DNA of 64,000 nucleotides from Rhodeus uyekii. Its lineage: Eukaryota; Chordata; Actinopteri; Cypriniformes; Acheilognathidae. Where the stretch lies: contig JAWRVZ010000041.1 in assembly GCA_037043235.1 (NCBI GenBank), positions 1,353,001 through 1,417,000 on the forward strand, in the 5' to 3' direction. Both the position numbers and the translations under genes were made by a program. The notes under the pieces are model-generated. The model did no database searches and was not told the DNA's origin. It saw nothing but the letters and a program-made list of their open reading frames with translations. This document shows positions 32,249 through 46,024 of the stretch, in pieces. Positions within the stretch are counted from its first letter, which is position 1. Each line of letters starts with the position of its first letter.

Positions 32249-33769
32249 AAGCTTTTCAGGTGCAGCTCTCAAGTGCCAGATGTGCTGTCCTGAAGGCCTG
32301 CCAACCACATTGCCTTGGCACAGCAGGATCTAATGGAAAAGTCTTTGTGTGTGACCATACTCACTTTCAAAGGTAAATCAGTCAGTGCACATATTCTTAA
32401 TGTACAGAAGTTGCATAACCCCACCTTCAACAACAAAAAATAGGGTGAATGTACTGCACAGTTGCACAACCCTAGCATAGTATTTCAATGACCTGCATGA
32501 CTAGTCTTATAAGTTAGTCATCTATTTTTTTTATGATTACTTTTTTACGTCAGTTACATTAAAAGGTAGAATGATCTAATTTTAGTTAGAAAAGTAAACT
32601 GCTTACCCCTTGGCTAACTGCTAGCTTGTCAAATTACTAGTTCACAGAACTGTCATCCAAGTTGTTTGATTGACGTCTTTTCGTGCTGGGCTGTGCAACT
32701 ATATGATGAGAAATTATTAACTAAATTTCAATAGGTTATTGTGTATCTTTCAACATAGCTTTTGATGTTGATTTATGTTTATGTTGTACTATAACTAGTA
32801 GTAAAGGTCCCGATATGCAGTAATCACAGCGAAATATTTCATTCTTTGCTTAGTGGTAAAACAAAATTTGAAATACGCGACCAGCGATGTACTGTTAGCG
32901 TAAGAAAACTTTTTTTAGAAAACATAAGCATCTGATTATAGCAACGTGGATATGTTTGCACAAGCTATGCAAAATTGCACTTAGATTGCTTAAAATCAAA
33001 CAGCTTTACCATTTTAAATATAAAAAACAATGCCAGAGTCGTTTACATGCTGTTTTTTTCAATTGAAGCGATTACAGCGATGCGTTACACCATATTGAAA
33101 AGCATCAAAAGGACATTTATTGTTTGAATTTGAGAATTTTTCATAAATAAATTTGAAACCTTTCATCGAAAATAAAACTTTTTTAAGTTTCTCCAAATAC
33201 AGCACATTGTGACTTCCATCTCAAAATGATATAGTGATAGCTAAAAATGATAGTGCGTCGCACTTTTTCGCGGTTGTCAAATTTGCATAATTCCTTACTG
33301 ACTCGGGTGCTGAAACGGCAAACCCCAAGTGCAAATAAACGGCGCTATCAGTGGGCGCAAATCGTTATTAGTAAATTCCTACATTTCACAGTCCGGGTGG
33401 CACACACTCATAGTCATGGACACAAGTTCAAAAACAAATCATCTCATGCACTAGAGGACACATGCAATTCCATTACATGCAGATATACTGGCAAAGGATG
33501 TGCACAAGTGAACACACAGTCTCCATCCTTCCCTTTCTGTCACACTCACACACACACACTAATGCTTTGATGAGTTAAATCCTTTGCTGTTGCAGTCCCC
33601 GAGGAGGAAAGTGGAAGTGTGTGTCCTAAATGATTGGCCTATTTGTGCAGAAAAACAGATTCTTTCATTTGCCTAACTCTTTCACGGTGCTTTGTTGTTG
33701 TGTCAGCTTTAATTTGGATCTGTAAACAGGTTAACTGTGTCTCTGTCTCTTTCTCTCGCCATTGACGAA

Positions 33770-34040
33770 GTGCACCACACCACCTAATTAAGTCTTAAAT
33801 AGTCATCCCTATACTGTCACCATTTTATGAACGGTAATTAACCTATAACATTCCAGCTATATCTTTCGCTTTCATCTGCTCATGTTCTTTGAATAATCTG
33901 CTGAATGACAGATGTGTATCGCAATGAAAACACTAAAAACTAAAAATACACCAAAAGTGGAGAAGTGGTTAATGTTACTCATGCACTTATATTCTAAATG
34001 GCCTCAAAGTCATATGACAAATTTGTGTACAAAAAAGACC
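33770..34040 (+). repeat. Duplicated 270-bp block, copy 2
   Basis: Second copy of the block at 30993-31262, same orientation, 2.8 kb downstream. Differences include AACATT for AGCATT, TTTCGC for TTTCTC, and a small indel near 33920. The framing 46-bp repeat of copy 1 is absent here. Confidence 0.85.
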
Positions 34041-34929
34041 AAAATTTCATGAAATTATTAGGAAACCTGAAATATCATCAGTCTTCCAAAACTAATGTTC
34101 TAGGCCTATAAGTGGATTTTGCATCCTCACTTTCCATTTATTCCATCTGAATTCAGTGTGGCCCACCTTCACCAGCAGACAAATCACATTTCATTAGTGA
34201 CTACAGTGGGGGAAAAACAACAACACACAAACAACACAACAACTTTTTACACACCCAGATATATAGGATGACACACCCAGACAGGCGGCTTCACGTGTTT
34301 ATTCTGCCTCTTCTATTCAGCCTCAAGAAGACAGCGACAGCTAGATGGAGAACCTGTTTTTTTGATGCATGACCGCACTTTCAATAATGACTTCTGTCAG
34401 AAACAGTTTGGGCGAATGTCATCTGTACCAGAACTGGGAAGAGTGTGTCTTTCTCAGGTTTCCAGATTGAAGGACAGAGTTCTTGGCATTTGCTGGTAAA
34501 ATTAGCATAGGTTGTGCATCTGTGTAGAACAAAACAGTGGGCGAGAAGGAGAACAGAGAAAGAGAAAGAGAAAGAGAGGATGACAGCTGCTATTACTTGT
34601 AAACTTTTAATGCGGGCTTGACATGAAATGGGTTTCAAAACACAAATATGTATGCATATAATCTGAGAATAACTGTTTTCCCAAATCATGATGAAATATT
34701 TGTTTAAGTTTGCTCTACAATTCTATTACTGTCATGACAACTCTTGGAGTGCTTGGCATAGTAACAGTGTTAATTTTATCTGCTGCTGCTGCTGCTGGAT
34801 ATTGTTGCTGTTCAGGAATTGCTACTGCCAGTGCCTGTCTTACCTGTGAGCAGGTAAGACATGCTGCTGCTGGACAATATAGAGTACATGAATTACACAT
34901 AGCAGATCTAGAGTGTCATCCATGAGGTG

Positions 34930-35290
34930 CGAGTGCGATGCGGAAACAGACTCGGAAATACAAGTTCCAAACGAATCTCAGTGTATTCAAAAACCCGAAA
35001 ACCAAAATACTTTAAATATACAACATAAACGGCACTTAACCGTGCCCACCTCGGAAAACTCGGAAGAAGAAACATCCACACCCGATGGGAACACGGAACA
35101 TGACAAAATGCAGAAACGTTCACAACTGACCAAGACAGGGAGCACAGGAAGGTATTTAAAGACAAACACGGGAATAGAGACAGTTGGCGAGACTAGGATC
35201 GTGATTAGACACAGACGGGAGCGTGCAGGACCTGGAAGATACATAAAGGAACCCGGATGCACAGATGCGACAAGACTGTAACAGACAGGT
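34930..35290 (-). repeat. Possible LTR fragment
   Basis: An A/G/C-rich block with TATTTAAAGACAAACACGGG, which in composition and wording resembles the promoter part of fish LTRs such as the solo LTR at 52932-53741. I cannot find paired TG/CA ends or a target duplication, so this is only a suggestion. Confidence 0.3.
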
Positions 35291-35689
35291 GGAGTATTTC
35301 TGTAAGCGTGTGTATTTCTTCGGGAGAGATTTTGAAATGTTCATACAATGGACACTTTACTATCCTATGAGGCCACAGGAGAGGATTTGTGAATGGCAGT
35401 GAAGCAACCTAATTGATTAGAACGTAGATTAGAATGTAGAACGTCCAGATTTCATACTGCAAAAATTCATACTATATAGAACATACTTTTCATAGTGTTT
35501 GTGAAGTAATTACGCTTTCAAAATAAGTACCTACTCAAGAGAGAACGTGATTGATATAGAGTTAAGGACCTATCAGTCTTTGAATTAAAACTATATTTAG
35601 AACAATATTTAAATGATATATTTACAAGTTTAAAAACATCTTAAATCAATCATATTCCAAAATTATATACTCTTGGCAGCCTTAGAAAC

Positions 35690-35860
35690 CAGTCATTTTT
35701 GACAAGCCATAGCTTTGTGGGAACTGCTTCAAGCAACCTGAGTTCAAATCCCGGCATGTGGTCCTTTCATGATTTTATTTCCCTCTCTCCTGTCCAATTG
35801 ATTCCTGTCTTTATTTGAACATTCTTATCAAAATATGGGCCAAAGGGCTAAAATATAACT
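35690..35860 (+). repeat. tRNA-derived SINE, second family
   Basis: The B box GAGTTCAAATCCCGGCA is followed by GGTCCTTTCATGATTTTATT, TCCCTCTCTCCTGTCC and TTCCTGTCTTTATTTGAAC. This matches the layout of a widespread fish SINE ending in AAAGGC-like A-rich sequence. The A box is degenerate. Confidence 0.6.
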
Positions 35861-38800
35861 AAAAAGGAGACAATTGTGGGGATTTTCTAATTTTTTAAAA
35901 ATCCAATTTAAAAAATATATTATTAGAAATGTAAAAATGGACACTTCAAAAGTATTATTTACAATAAAAATAAATTGAAATCTCATAACAAAGTAACGGC
36001 TATAATCAACTGTACTCTCATAATGTGACATATTTCATTGGTTTTGTAAAATATTTAATGAGAAGAATGTAGGGTAAGAGCAAGGACTATAATACCTGAA
36101 GAAAGTGATCCGTTACTGAGTGAAAGTGATCCATTATTTCCATACATCTCAACGGTACTCGGGTGGTGAATGATTCCTGAAAGTAAATAGTATGTTCATG
36201 TTAGCTTTAAATGATAACAATTCACTGTTCAAAATATCAGAGATTAAAAAAATACAGGGTAAAAAAAGAAAACCGTAGACAGCTATTACCTTACCCTCGA
36301 GACTCCCTTTGATACTGTAAAATAATTCACCCCCCACATTACACAGAGTGTTTTAAAGGGATTTAATTTTTTTCACTACTTTTAGTATGACAAGTCTATT
36401 TTTCATGCCTTTGTCTCGCCTCACAGTGGACTGTGTTTTCCTCTTTAGAAGGCTTGTTATTGTGTTTAAGGAATCACCTGGGGAAAAGAAAGTCTCTCCA
36501 GTCGGAGCTCGAAGTGATTGTTCTTTAACAAACCCCATTCCTTCACCCCCATCTGTAACTTCTACCTGTTCCTAAGCCCTTGAATCTGTTCTTCGTCTTC
36601 TATTTTCTTCTCATATCACACACATGCACTTCTCAGAAGCAACTTTTACTGACCATCCATCTTCCAGTGCAGTGAATAAGTCTGTGTTTATATGCTCAGT
36701 TCCCCGTGTTCGTATTGCCTGGAAGTGCTTTCATTACGGTGTGTTGCTTTGGGCCTTGATGGTGCTCTCTATTGTCTCGGCCAATCATCATCTCTCCCTC
36801 TTCACCTCCATCTCCTGGGATTCCTCAAGCCTGGGGTCGTTGTTCTAATCCCATTCCATATTTCCGATTCAGTGAGATCGTAGACAGCAGGTCATCCGTT
36901 GCCTGTCCTACATTCCTGGTTTAGTAAAACCACTGATCCACGGTCAGTCCTGACCTACCAAATGTGTCCGTAACCTCTTATCCTTTACATAACGTACATG
37001 TCAGTGCGAAGGAGCTTAATGGCTCATCTCTAACATGCTTTTAATAACATGCTTAAAAGTCAGAACAAAGAAGAATTACATGCTCAAAGAGCTCAATGCA
37101 GGCGTTAATGCATTTTCTTTGCCTTGTAATATGCTTAATGAATAGCTTGCCTTCCCCTCTTCAAGCACATTAGTTGAAGTGTTCTCTCTCTCTCTTTTTG
37201 GAGACATTTGATAAATGTGCCATTGAAGGTTATTTACATGTTTTACACTTAAGATGAAAGACATTTAATGACATTACTGTTTTTGATTTGTATTGCTTTG
37301 CTTTTTCGATTTGTTGCAATGCCTTTCAACGTCTTTATGTAGTAATGTGATGCGAAGCCATGCCATTTTTTTTTCAACATTAGCTCACCATTCAGCATGC
37401 TGTTGATATATTTGTGTTTTTCTCAGTCGATCTTACAGTTTCCCTTCTCATCCTTGGGCTTGACTTCCTGAAAAGTGGCCTTCTTATCCCTGTTGGCTCT
37501 TGCTAGGTTGACATTTCACCCTGGATCGATATCAGTTGTCGTCTCGGGTCTCTCAGGACCTTACCAGCTAGAGAAGAGTGACCCTGGGGCTTCACCTGCA
37601 AATCCTCTAGGGTTAGCTAGGGGTCAAGAGGGCAAGAAAGCCTATTGTCAAAAGTCACAGGTCAAAAAAACAGTAACAGTATTGGAGAGAATGCCCTCAC
37701 TTGGCACATTTGGTGATTGGAGAAGACTGGAACATATTGTGCTTTTCATTGCCTATATAGTAGGGCCTGTACAGCAACAATTAATCTTGTTTTGAATGTA
37801 ATATATTTAATAAGGTGAGAAAAAGAGAAATACGGAGTAAAAGAGATTACATGTACTGCATCGTATGTGGTTAGCAAGACTTTATTTAGCTTAAATCTAA
37901 AATAGTTGCTGTAAGAACTTAATTTTCCATATTTAGAAGTGTTTTAAAGTAGATTTGATCAGCTCCCCCGTGATTTTCATATTTGGGGTTGCGTATCAAA
38001 CAAGCAAACTGTCCACCTCTATATTACACCTTTGAACAGAACAGTAAGTGAATTGGCTAGCAGGAAATGGCAGGTGACATTTGGAGAACTGCCCAGAACG
38101 TTTAAATATATCACACTTTCAGCTCAACAGCTGAACTATTAACTGGACTTTGAAGGAAGAAAAAAGGGTTTTTTAAAGGAAGAGCTAATGTTCAATCGCT
38201 GTTCACCTTTGCTTAATAGGTCCATGCCTGGGTTTAAGCACCATCACTAAAAGCAAAGGTCACTGTTCTCATGATTCAAGTAAAAGGAAAGATGGATTAA
38301 AGTCTGGAGAGCCGATTCCTTTTACAATAGAGTTAACACACTCTGTCTCTTTTAAAGTGATAGTTCACCCAAAATTGAAAATTCTGTCATCACTTTCTCA
38401 CCCTCATTTAATTCAAGACCTGACTTTCGGTTATTCAGCATAACACACATACAAAAAAGATTTATATTTTGATGAATGGAGCAGGTACTCTTTGCTATAA
38501 AAAAAAAGTTATTCACAAGATGCAGGATAGTGGAATGAAAAAAAAGTTGACCTCTCAAAAAGTGTTAAGAAAAAAAACATTCTGTGTGAATGTCCACTTT
38601 GACTACATCTTTACAGGTGACATTTAAATGAGGATGAGGAAAACTGAGAATTTGAGTGAATTTTGGTTCTCGCACAAAGCATGGCTTTTATGGCTTTATG
38701 GTGCGTTTTTGATACGCTCGTCTTCATTCACTTTGTATGATTGTTATATGGAAAAAGATGACTAGCACATCCTTTAATTATTTTTTTCACAGAAATAAAA

Positions 38801-38993
38801 AGGTTTGGAACAACATGGTAGGAAATTTGATTTTATTTAACTATTCCTTCAACATAAGACAATATATTTATTTCTCATCAAAGTGAATATTTAAACAGAA
38901 TTGCACATAAGGCATATTGAATACTAAAAAAGATCTGAAACACAGCTATCACAAAACATTTGTGTCTACATAAATCCCATAATAAATGTTCTG
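35861..38993. other. Non-coding, mostly unique
   Basis: AT-rich host sequence. The 106-codon frame at 37475-37795 has no family signature. Only the repeat fragment at 38355-38445 is recognised. Confidence 0.5.
38355..38445 (+). repeat. Fragment of a 'GTTCACCC' dispersed repeat
   Basis: AGTGATAGTTCACCCAAAAT then ATTCTGTCATCACTTTCTCA is one end of a very common cyprinid repeat. The opposite end is not found within 1 kb. Confidence 0.6.
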
Positions 38994-39387
38994 GGGCCTC
39001 ATTTATCAAATGTTGTGTAGAAACGTCATACATTTGATCTTATGATCACTTCTCAAATGTGCGAAGAACGCCTCTCTTTCAAATGTGAAATCTACAAAAT
39101 GGCAAATTTTCTTAACTTGTAAATGCTGCCTAATTAATTTCAATAACGTACAAAAGAGCACCAGTAAACGTCTAAATCCTTTACTTCGAAATGCCGAGTG
39201 GTAAGGATTGCTTAGATTTTCAAATACCTACAGCACTATGACTCAAAAAGTGCATACGTCTGCTTAGACCCTGACATGGCACAAAGAACTTTCCACATCA
39301 AAGGCCGTTTGTTTGATACATATGTACGTTGCCGTGGATTTTAGCATACACATTCTGTGCATACACACATTTTTACAAATGAGGCCC
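38994..39387. mobile_element. MITE with GGGCCTCATTTAT ends
   Basis: A 394-bp element whose ends GGGCCTCATTTAT / ACAAATGAGGCCC are inverted. The inside contains further short inverted pieces and no coding frame. Target duplication unclear, so the superfamily is not assigned. Confidence 0.6.
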
Positions 39388-39579
39388 TTGGAGCAGGATT
39401 GTGAGGTAGCCTTGATTGGCAGTCCCTTGCGATTGCTACAGAGGGCCTGTGGAAGTGGGCTCCTTTGTAGTTTGGCTGTTGTGATGCTTGTTCCAGAGCA
39501 TCTGCGGTTTCTGGGCAAATATCTAAGAGAGCTACTGTGAGCTCTTCTCCTTCATTTCCGTCCATTATTTATATTACAG

Positions 39580-39646
39580 GATTTCATTCGTTGCCACGGA
39601 GCGCAGGCGCTGTACCTTGAAACCCCGTTGGGATTCCTGGTGTTAG
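39580..39646 (+). other. Candidate 67-bp exon (splice context only)
   Basis: A pyrimidine-rich stretch CTCTTCTCCTTCATTTCCGT and ATTATTTATATTACAG directly precede it, and GTAAGAGC follows it. These are good acceptor and donor contexts. One frame is fully open: DFIRCHGAQALYLETPLGFL then VL, leaving one base over. I do not recognise the peptide, and no neighbouring exon is apparent. It may be part of a non-coding transcript or chance. Confidence 0.25.
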
Positions 39647-42600
39647 GTAAGAGCAAGGACAGCTAGTCAGTCGGTTTCCCCCCTGAGGCTCCGAACCTCT
39701 AAACGAACTGCTTCCTCTTCCAGCTGGGAGGAAAACGGACGGTGATGGGAGGCCTTGAACAGTCCTCGTCTTTCCTGGCTGGTGTTGCCTGAATAGTTCA
39801 AACGGGTTTTTGTTTCTGTGTTCATTGTTCGAGAACTGACATGTTAAAAGGTATGGCTATAAATATAAAGGAGTTAAAATCATTCCAAAAAGGTCAAAAA
39901 TTGATAATTGAGGCTCATTCTGTGAAGCCTAAAGGCCTGATTTGCCCTATTTCTTCTACTCATCTTCTAGACGCTACTGGTACCAGGACCTCCATTTCGT
40001 AGAAGGAGGTTATTGAACATAGTTGCCCCTCGCTTCAACCATGAGGGAATACGGAGAGGATGGAAATCCATTGCTATGTAGGTCTAGGTGATTAAAACGA
40101 AGCTGTATACCCACGATACATCTTAATTGAAGTGCCGCCAAGGACACGGTTATTTCCCTTCCCCATAAGATCTCCATTTTAAATCACTCCCTCGTTCCCC
40201 TTCTCTCCCTCACCTTTGACAGAAGAATTGAAGTTCTCACACCTGCATTTGCCATCATCATTTGCACAAATGGCATAGAGACAGAGTGAAAATGAATGGA
40301 TCCTATAGGGGCATATCCTTCTCTCACCCTCTGCTATGATATCCTCTGCACGTGGAAAATGCCAGAGACCATCTCGTGGGCTTTCCGCATCTAACCCAAA
40401 TCCTTCACTTTGCTTGAGAAATGGCTGGCTGAGCCTGGCCCAAGAGACTGGTCTGCCCCGCGCCAGCATCGGTTTACTTATTAAATATAAGATCTCACGC
40501 TCTCTGCCTTTCTTTTTTCCCTCTCTCTCTCTCCATCTTTCTCTCCATCCCTCAATATCTTCTCTGTCTCAGAGGCTGCACCAGAGCTCCCTAGGAGTTT
40601 TAGGCCCAACGTTTGTTTGAAGAGAAGTAGAGAGAAGCTGCATTCTGGGAGCTTTACAGCAAGAGGGGGGGCTGTGGAGGAAGCTGGTCGCCCAGGCTGG
40701 ATGGATGTTCTGTCAGCTTGCTCCTGTGATGTGCCGCCCTATCTGAAAGGCCCTGATGGGGAGATAGGAAGACTATCAACCAGCTAGCTTCAAAGTCCGA
40801 CGAGCCGGTCTGATCCTCAAGGGGCCAGGCAGAGCAGAATGGAGGGGGTGTGGAGGAGATATGGGATGAACAAATGTGAAGGAAAGAATAGGACAGAAGG
40901 ACGTAAATGATGTGACAAATGGTAATGGCGAAGAGAAGTGTTAAAGGGATAGTTCACACACAAAAAATTAATATTCTGTCATCATTTACTCGCACTCATG
41001 TTTCAAACCAGCATGACTTTATTTCTTCCGTTGGACACAAAAGGAAAAATCATGAATATTTGTTTCATTGTACAATGGATGGCAACTGGAGATTTCCAGC
41101 AACAACAAAAACATAAATAGCAACATATGATTCGGGCCCTATATTTTAAATCTTGTTCAACTGATTATTTGAAAAGATCTAAAATGCAAAAAGGGTTTTG
41201 AATGGAATGAATAGAAAATTTCAATTCTGAATTTCAATTAAGATAGAAACCAGGATGCAGAATGTTAATTTAACACTGACATAACTGGCATAATTGCAAT
41301 GTAATTTTCAAATATAAAAGAAAGACTTTTGATGGCTTACAAATGATTTAAAGTTTTGTAGGTCTTACAGAGAGACAGATCTGTCTGAAATGTCACCTGT
41401 AAAATACACAAACTTTGTATCCACTTATTTATGTTTAATACATAATTTTCATTTTAAGAACTAAAGTGGAAAAAGACACTAATTTTCACCCTAAATTCTA
41501 CTTCCTATATTAAATTTTTTATATGCAAAATCTACCTTTAGACAAATTGGTTGTAAAAGATTATAGCTGCATATTACGCTGGAATAAGAGTACTTTAATA
41601 TAAAAATACTGTAATAATTTGATATGAATATGAAGCTAAACAGTGGATAGAAATGAAGCCAACTGTTAAAATAATTTGAAAAAAACAACATATGGCGGTG
41701 CCAAATTCAATCAAAGATCAAACTCATGAAGTGAAGGATGAATGGCCAAAAATAACACCGCACACCTGTGGAAGCCCATCATTCCTGCACATGGAAAGAT
41801 TCCATCACATCAACAGCAAGAAGAACAGAAGGGAAGAGGAAGCTATCCATTCTTCCACTCTTCCGCAAAGGTCGAAGTTCACTGACGTGACAAGTGCACT
41901 AAGACATCGACTTCTGCTGTGATCTCTTTCTCCATCGTGTCTCTTTTCCATTATTTTCTCTCTTCCTGGCACTCGGGTGCTTTTCTGTCCCCACAGAAAG
42001 ACGTCAGGCACTCAGTCAATTAGGCACAGATGGTGAGATTACAGCGAGAGAGAGTAGGGTGAGAGGGGCCTGTGTTAAACGCTGAGGAACACACACACCA
42101 GACAGGAGAAACAGCACTGCGGGGAGGATCCAACACGAAAGAGAGAAAGAGAGGGAGAAGGATAGGGTCATAGAGGCTATGTGAGAGGAAAAAAGAAAAA
42201 GAGAGAAGTGCCTCATTGAATATTGAGAAGGACTGCTATTCCCTGCTTTCCGGAGGCACGGCCTTGTTGTACTGCTACAGATGTAGATCCGCTAAATGGA
42301 TTGTTGTGTGATTAGAGACAGTGATCCAGGAATAGAAAACAACCTGTAAAGAATTTCATCACACAGAAAATATTTTTCTTCACATCTCTCCTGTATGAAT
42401 GGATCAGACATATGACATACACAGGAATGTTCCTAATTCAATGTAAATTGTATAGACAGCATTTGTGGAATGATGTTGATTAGCACAGACATGAATCTAA
42501 ACATCCATCAGTTTCTAATATGAAGCAAATATCACGTTGCCATAATACACATACAATGTGAATGTATGGGAAAGGTATTCCAGAGTGATTTAAAGCAAAA

Positions 42601-42764
42601 ATGTTAAGCTGGCAGTGTTGTTAAAAAGTGCTTTCGATTCAAAAATGTTTCATATTTGAGCTTTTAAGATTTAATTATCCCCTTTAAGACTGAAGTTTGT
42701 GATTTCTGTGGTACTACTGTCACCAAATAGTACTTTATTATAAAAGATATATATAATATTTTAG
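39647..42764. other. Non-coding, mostly unique
   Basis: Includes purine/pyrimidine-rich tracts (40515-40570, 42120-42210). Apart from the fragment at 40943-41060 nothing is assigned. Frames here are low-complexity. Confidence 0.5.
40943..41060 (+). repeat. Fragment of a 'GTTCACCC' dispersed repeat
   Basis: TTAAAGGGATAGTTCACACA, TTCTGTCATCATTTACTCGC and TTGGACACAAAAGGAA: one end of the same repeat type as 38355-38445, same orientation. Confidence 0.6.
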
Positions 42765-42990
42765 GTAGCACTTTATTTAGATGGTACACTTTGGACATTC
42801 TATTTACTCTCATTAGAGTATTAGAATTAAATAATAAATACTGTCTTTTTATTATCTGCACACACTTATTTTTGACGGTCCGCCAACAGATATTTTACTG
42901 GTAAGCAACTCCACAAGTGCATGTCAACTCTTTCTACCAACTCTAACCTCAACACCTAACAGTGTATCAAGTTAGTGGTCAACAAATATT
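42765..42990 (+). repeat. Decayed dispersed repeat fragment
   Basis: TAGGTAGCACTTTATTTAGA TGGTACAC and later ACCAACTCTAACCTCAACAC resemble a common cyprinid repeat beginning 'ACTTTATTTTGATGGTCC'. Strongly decayed; family not named. Confidence 0.4.
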
Positions 42991-43709
42991 CTGAGTTTTA
43001 TTGACGTTTTTCTGCGGTTGAAACACTGATTACATCACAGCTATTACATGAGAGCCATGATACGGATTTCAGTAAGTGTATATTTTATAATATATTCTGA
43101 TGTTAATTCATTTACTTAGTAGCGTAATTTATTCTTTTAACATATTAAAGAGGAAGGGATTATCTCGTTTTTCGTTGAAAGTCTAACACGACCACTGATA
43201 TATATATTAATACATTAATAAAGAATAAAGCTTTTTGCTCCAATAGCTTTTAGAGCAAGGACGCTGCCATCTTGCAAGACCACAGCGCGTGACATCACAT
43301 GGTCTGTTTGCTCAATTGGCCAGTGAAGAAATATGAGCATTTCTTTACTTTTTGAACTCACACTGGTTTTGAAATAAAGGAACACAAACTTGAAAGGACT
43401 GTTGAGCCCATAAAAAGTCAAATTGCTTATGCACGTGAGCCGATACGGCGAGGGGACCGATCAGTACTACCGTTACAGGTGAAAGAAGTCTTGAAGTCTA
43501 TCATTTGGGGTGAAGAGTGGGTCAGAAAATTACATGGTGTAAGTGTGGATGGTATCAGAGTCCATCTGCTATCAGGAGGCTGATCTGGACAATGTATTGC
43601 ATGGTCACTCCTGCATCACAGTGTTGTATACATTTAGCAGACTATGCCGGGAGGTGGATGTGATCGGAAACACTGGGGCGTCCTGTTAACAACAAGTAAG
43701 CTAATTGTA

Positions 43710-44272
43710 TTTAATTAATTACATTTATATAGTGCTTTTCCAGAGCTCAAAGCGCTTACATGAAAGGTTGAATCTCCTCAACCACCACCAATGTGCAGCA
43801 TCCACCTGGATGATGCGACAGCAGCCATATTGCGCCAGAACGCTCACCACACACCAGCTTAATGGTGGAGAGGAGACAGAGCGATGAAGCCAATTAGAGT
43901 ATGGGGGGGATTAGGAGGCCATGATGGACCAAGGCCAATGGGCAGATTTAGCCAGGATGCCGGTGTTAAACCCCTACTCTTGCAAGGGACATCCTGGGAT
44001 TTTTAATGACCACAGAGAGTCAGGACCTCGGTTTAACGTCTCATCCGAAAGACGGTGCTTGTTGCAGTACAGTGTCCCCATCACTATACTGGGGCATTAG
44101 GACCCACAGAGACCGCAGGGTGAGCACCCTCTGCTGGCCTCCTAACACCACTTACAGCAGCAACCTAGTCATTCCCAGGAGGTCTCCCATCCAGGTACTA
44201 ACCAGGCTCAACCCTGCTTAGCTTCATTGGGCAACCAGTCTTAGGCTACAGGGTGATATGGCTGCTGACAAA
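43710..44272 (-). repeat. 5S rRNA-derived SINE, copy 2
   Basis: A full-length reverse copy of the family at 18222-18790. The head keeps GGATGGGAGACCTCCTGGGA-like 5S sequence (44180-44205) and the tail ATTTATATAGTGCTTTTCCA lies at its left edge. It is less decayed than copy 1; no gene is present. Confidence 0.82.
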
Positions 44273-46024
44273 TATAAAATGTGTTACATACCACTACTGG
44301 TGAACAAGCCAGTGAAATGCAAATTTGTCTAAAAGGTCTAAAATAACACTGAATGAGTGATATTGTATTAAACTTGCGCCTCGTGTTATGAAAACAATGT
44401 TTAGGATACCACGATCAAAACTTGAAATGAAATGAAAACACATTTCTTTAATTTTAATAAAGTACATTGAAAAGGCAATAATAAAATAACCATACATCAC
44501 CTGTGTTCACAAATCTAATAAATGCACGAATAAATTTTCTATATTTAACTTTCCCTGTCAGTTCTCTACTAAATTAATTTACTTCAGCAACCCCTGTGAT
44601 GTCGCACGCTGTGGTGTTGCAAGATAGCCCTTTCCCCAAAAGCTATAACAAAACGTATTTTGTTCTTTAAAATAATTAGGTTAGTCATGTTTAATATTTA
44701 TAAAGTGGAACACAGTTTACTAAAATGAGTGCCTCATTTCCTCTTTAAATCCAAACAGCGACTTTTTTTTTTTTGCCTGAGCAGTGTGTATGTAAAGATG
44801 CATTTGTATAATTTGCACTCTTGTATAGTTCGTTCCAAATATCAGTGCTATTAGGAATAGACCTTCACCACAGCTCTGGAATTTCAGTGACTGTAAGGCT
44901 GTGACAGCCAGAAGAGTGGATTAAGAGAGAGAGAAATCAGTGTCCTAGATTAGGACAGTCGAGCATTTGGAAAGTGTCTGATTCATCGAGCTTGAAGTGC
45001 AACGAAGGTTAAGTGAGATTTAGAAGGTGTGCGCTTTATGTGTGTGTGTAAGGCCCATCATTCTTAGAGGTGTGCATCGGGCCACCAGGACGCAATTAAC
45101 CCAGCGAGAAATGTATTTATTCATGCCTCTGAGCCACACTGAGCTTCACACAGGGTGAGTCAGCAACAGCGCACACACACAAACACAATCGGCTGTGCAT
45201 TTATACATGCTGAAATTAGGTAAATAAGCAGAAAAAGAAACTAAATATTAGTTTAAATGTGGCATTATAGAGTCCATTCTTGCTGCCTGTTACAGACATT
45301 TCGAAAGCACGCAATGTTCTCGAGGTAACCAATCATTTAGTGGACTTGGAACGCTTGCACACACACATACGTGCTTACACGCAAGTGACATACCAAACAC
45401 TGAGCTGACAATACCTCATCTATGTTCACGCGGACACCGAGCGGGAGGGGGGGGAGGAAGCTCAGCAGAGGAGAAAAGCAGAACTGACAGAATGAAGAGG
45501 CCCTAGCAGGAAAACATCAGTAGAGAAGTCATCCCAATGCACGGCAACCGAGCAGTTCCCATGGTGCACCGCAGGCAGCCTATCTCTGGGGCTGGAGGCA
45601 GGTAATAGGAAGCTGTAATGATAAAGACGGGGAGAGAAGCCACAGGAGCATCTTCCATTCAGCCCTTTTCTCAGAGAGAGGGATGAGGGGTGGAGAAAAG
45701 ACTTTCTATCAGAGGCAGACTTTCATTTGAAAGCTGTGAGTTAGGCAATCTGTGGTCTGGATGAAGTGAGAATGCTGAACATGAGATCTTAAAGAGATAG
45801 AAGTCGATGTGATTGCAATACAAATGTTGACTCAAATGCTGAAGGGAACATCACAATTATCTGAGAATGAATTTTAAAGTCTTATTTGGATTCAAAATTC
45901 CCACAAAACACGAAACTTTAAATACACTTTTTTACTTTTAATTCAATATACAGATTTAAGTCACAAGAGTACAAATAAACCATTAACTTGTTCATTTAAG
46001 ACCGATATGTGTCTATTGTAATTA
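44273..46024. other. Non-coding, unique
   Basis: At 45539-45602 the frame MHGNRAVPMVHRRQPISGAG runs up to a GCAG|GTAATA donor-like site. It is unrecognised and unsupported by a neighbouring exon. The remainder is unique sequence. Confidence 0.45.

Larger units (their letters stand above)
31331..34929. other. Non-coding apart from repeats listed
   Basis: Besides SINE copy C and duplicated block copy 2, I see unique AT-rich sequence, a GAGAAAGAGAAAGAGAAAGA purine tract at 34554 and a CTGCTG-rich stretch at 34780-34870. No gene. Confidence 0.5.

Noticed and set aside
45539..45602. Possible first coding exon (MHGNRAVPMV...)
   Set aside because: One donor-like site and an unrecognised peptide are too little, and no downstream exon was found.
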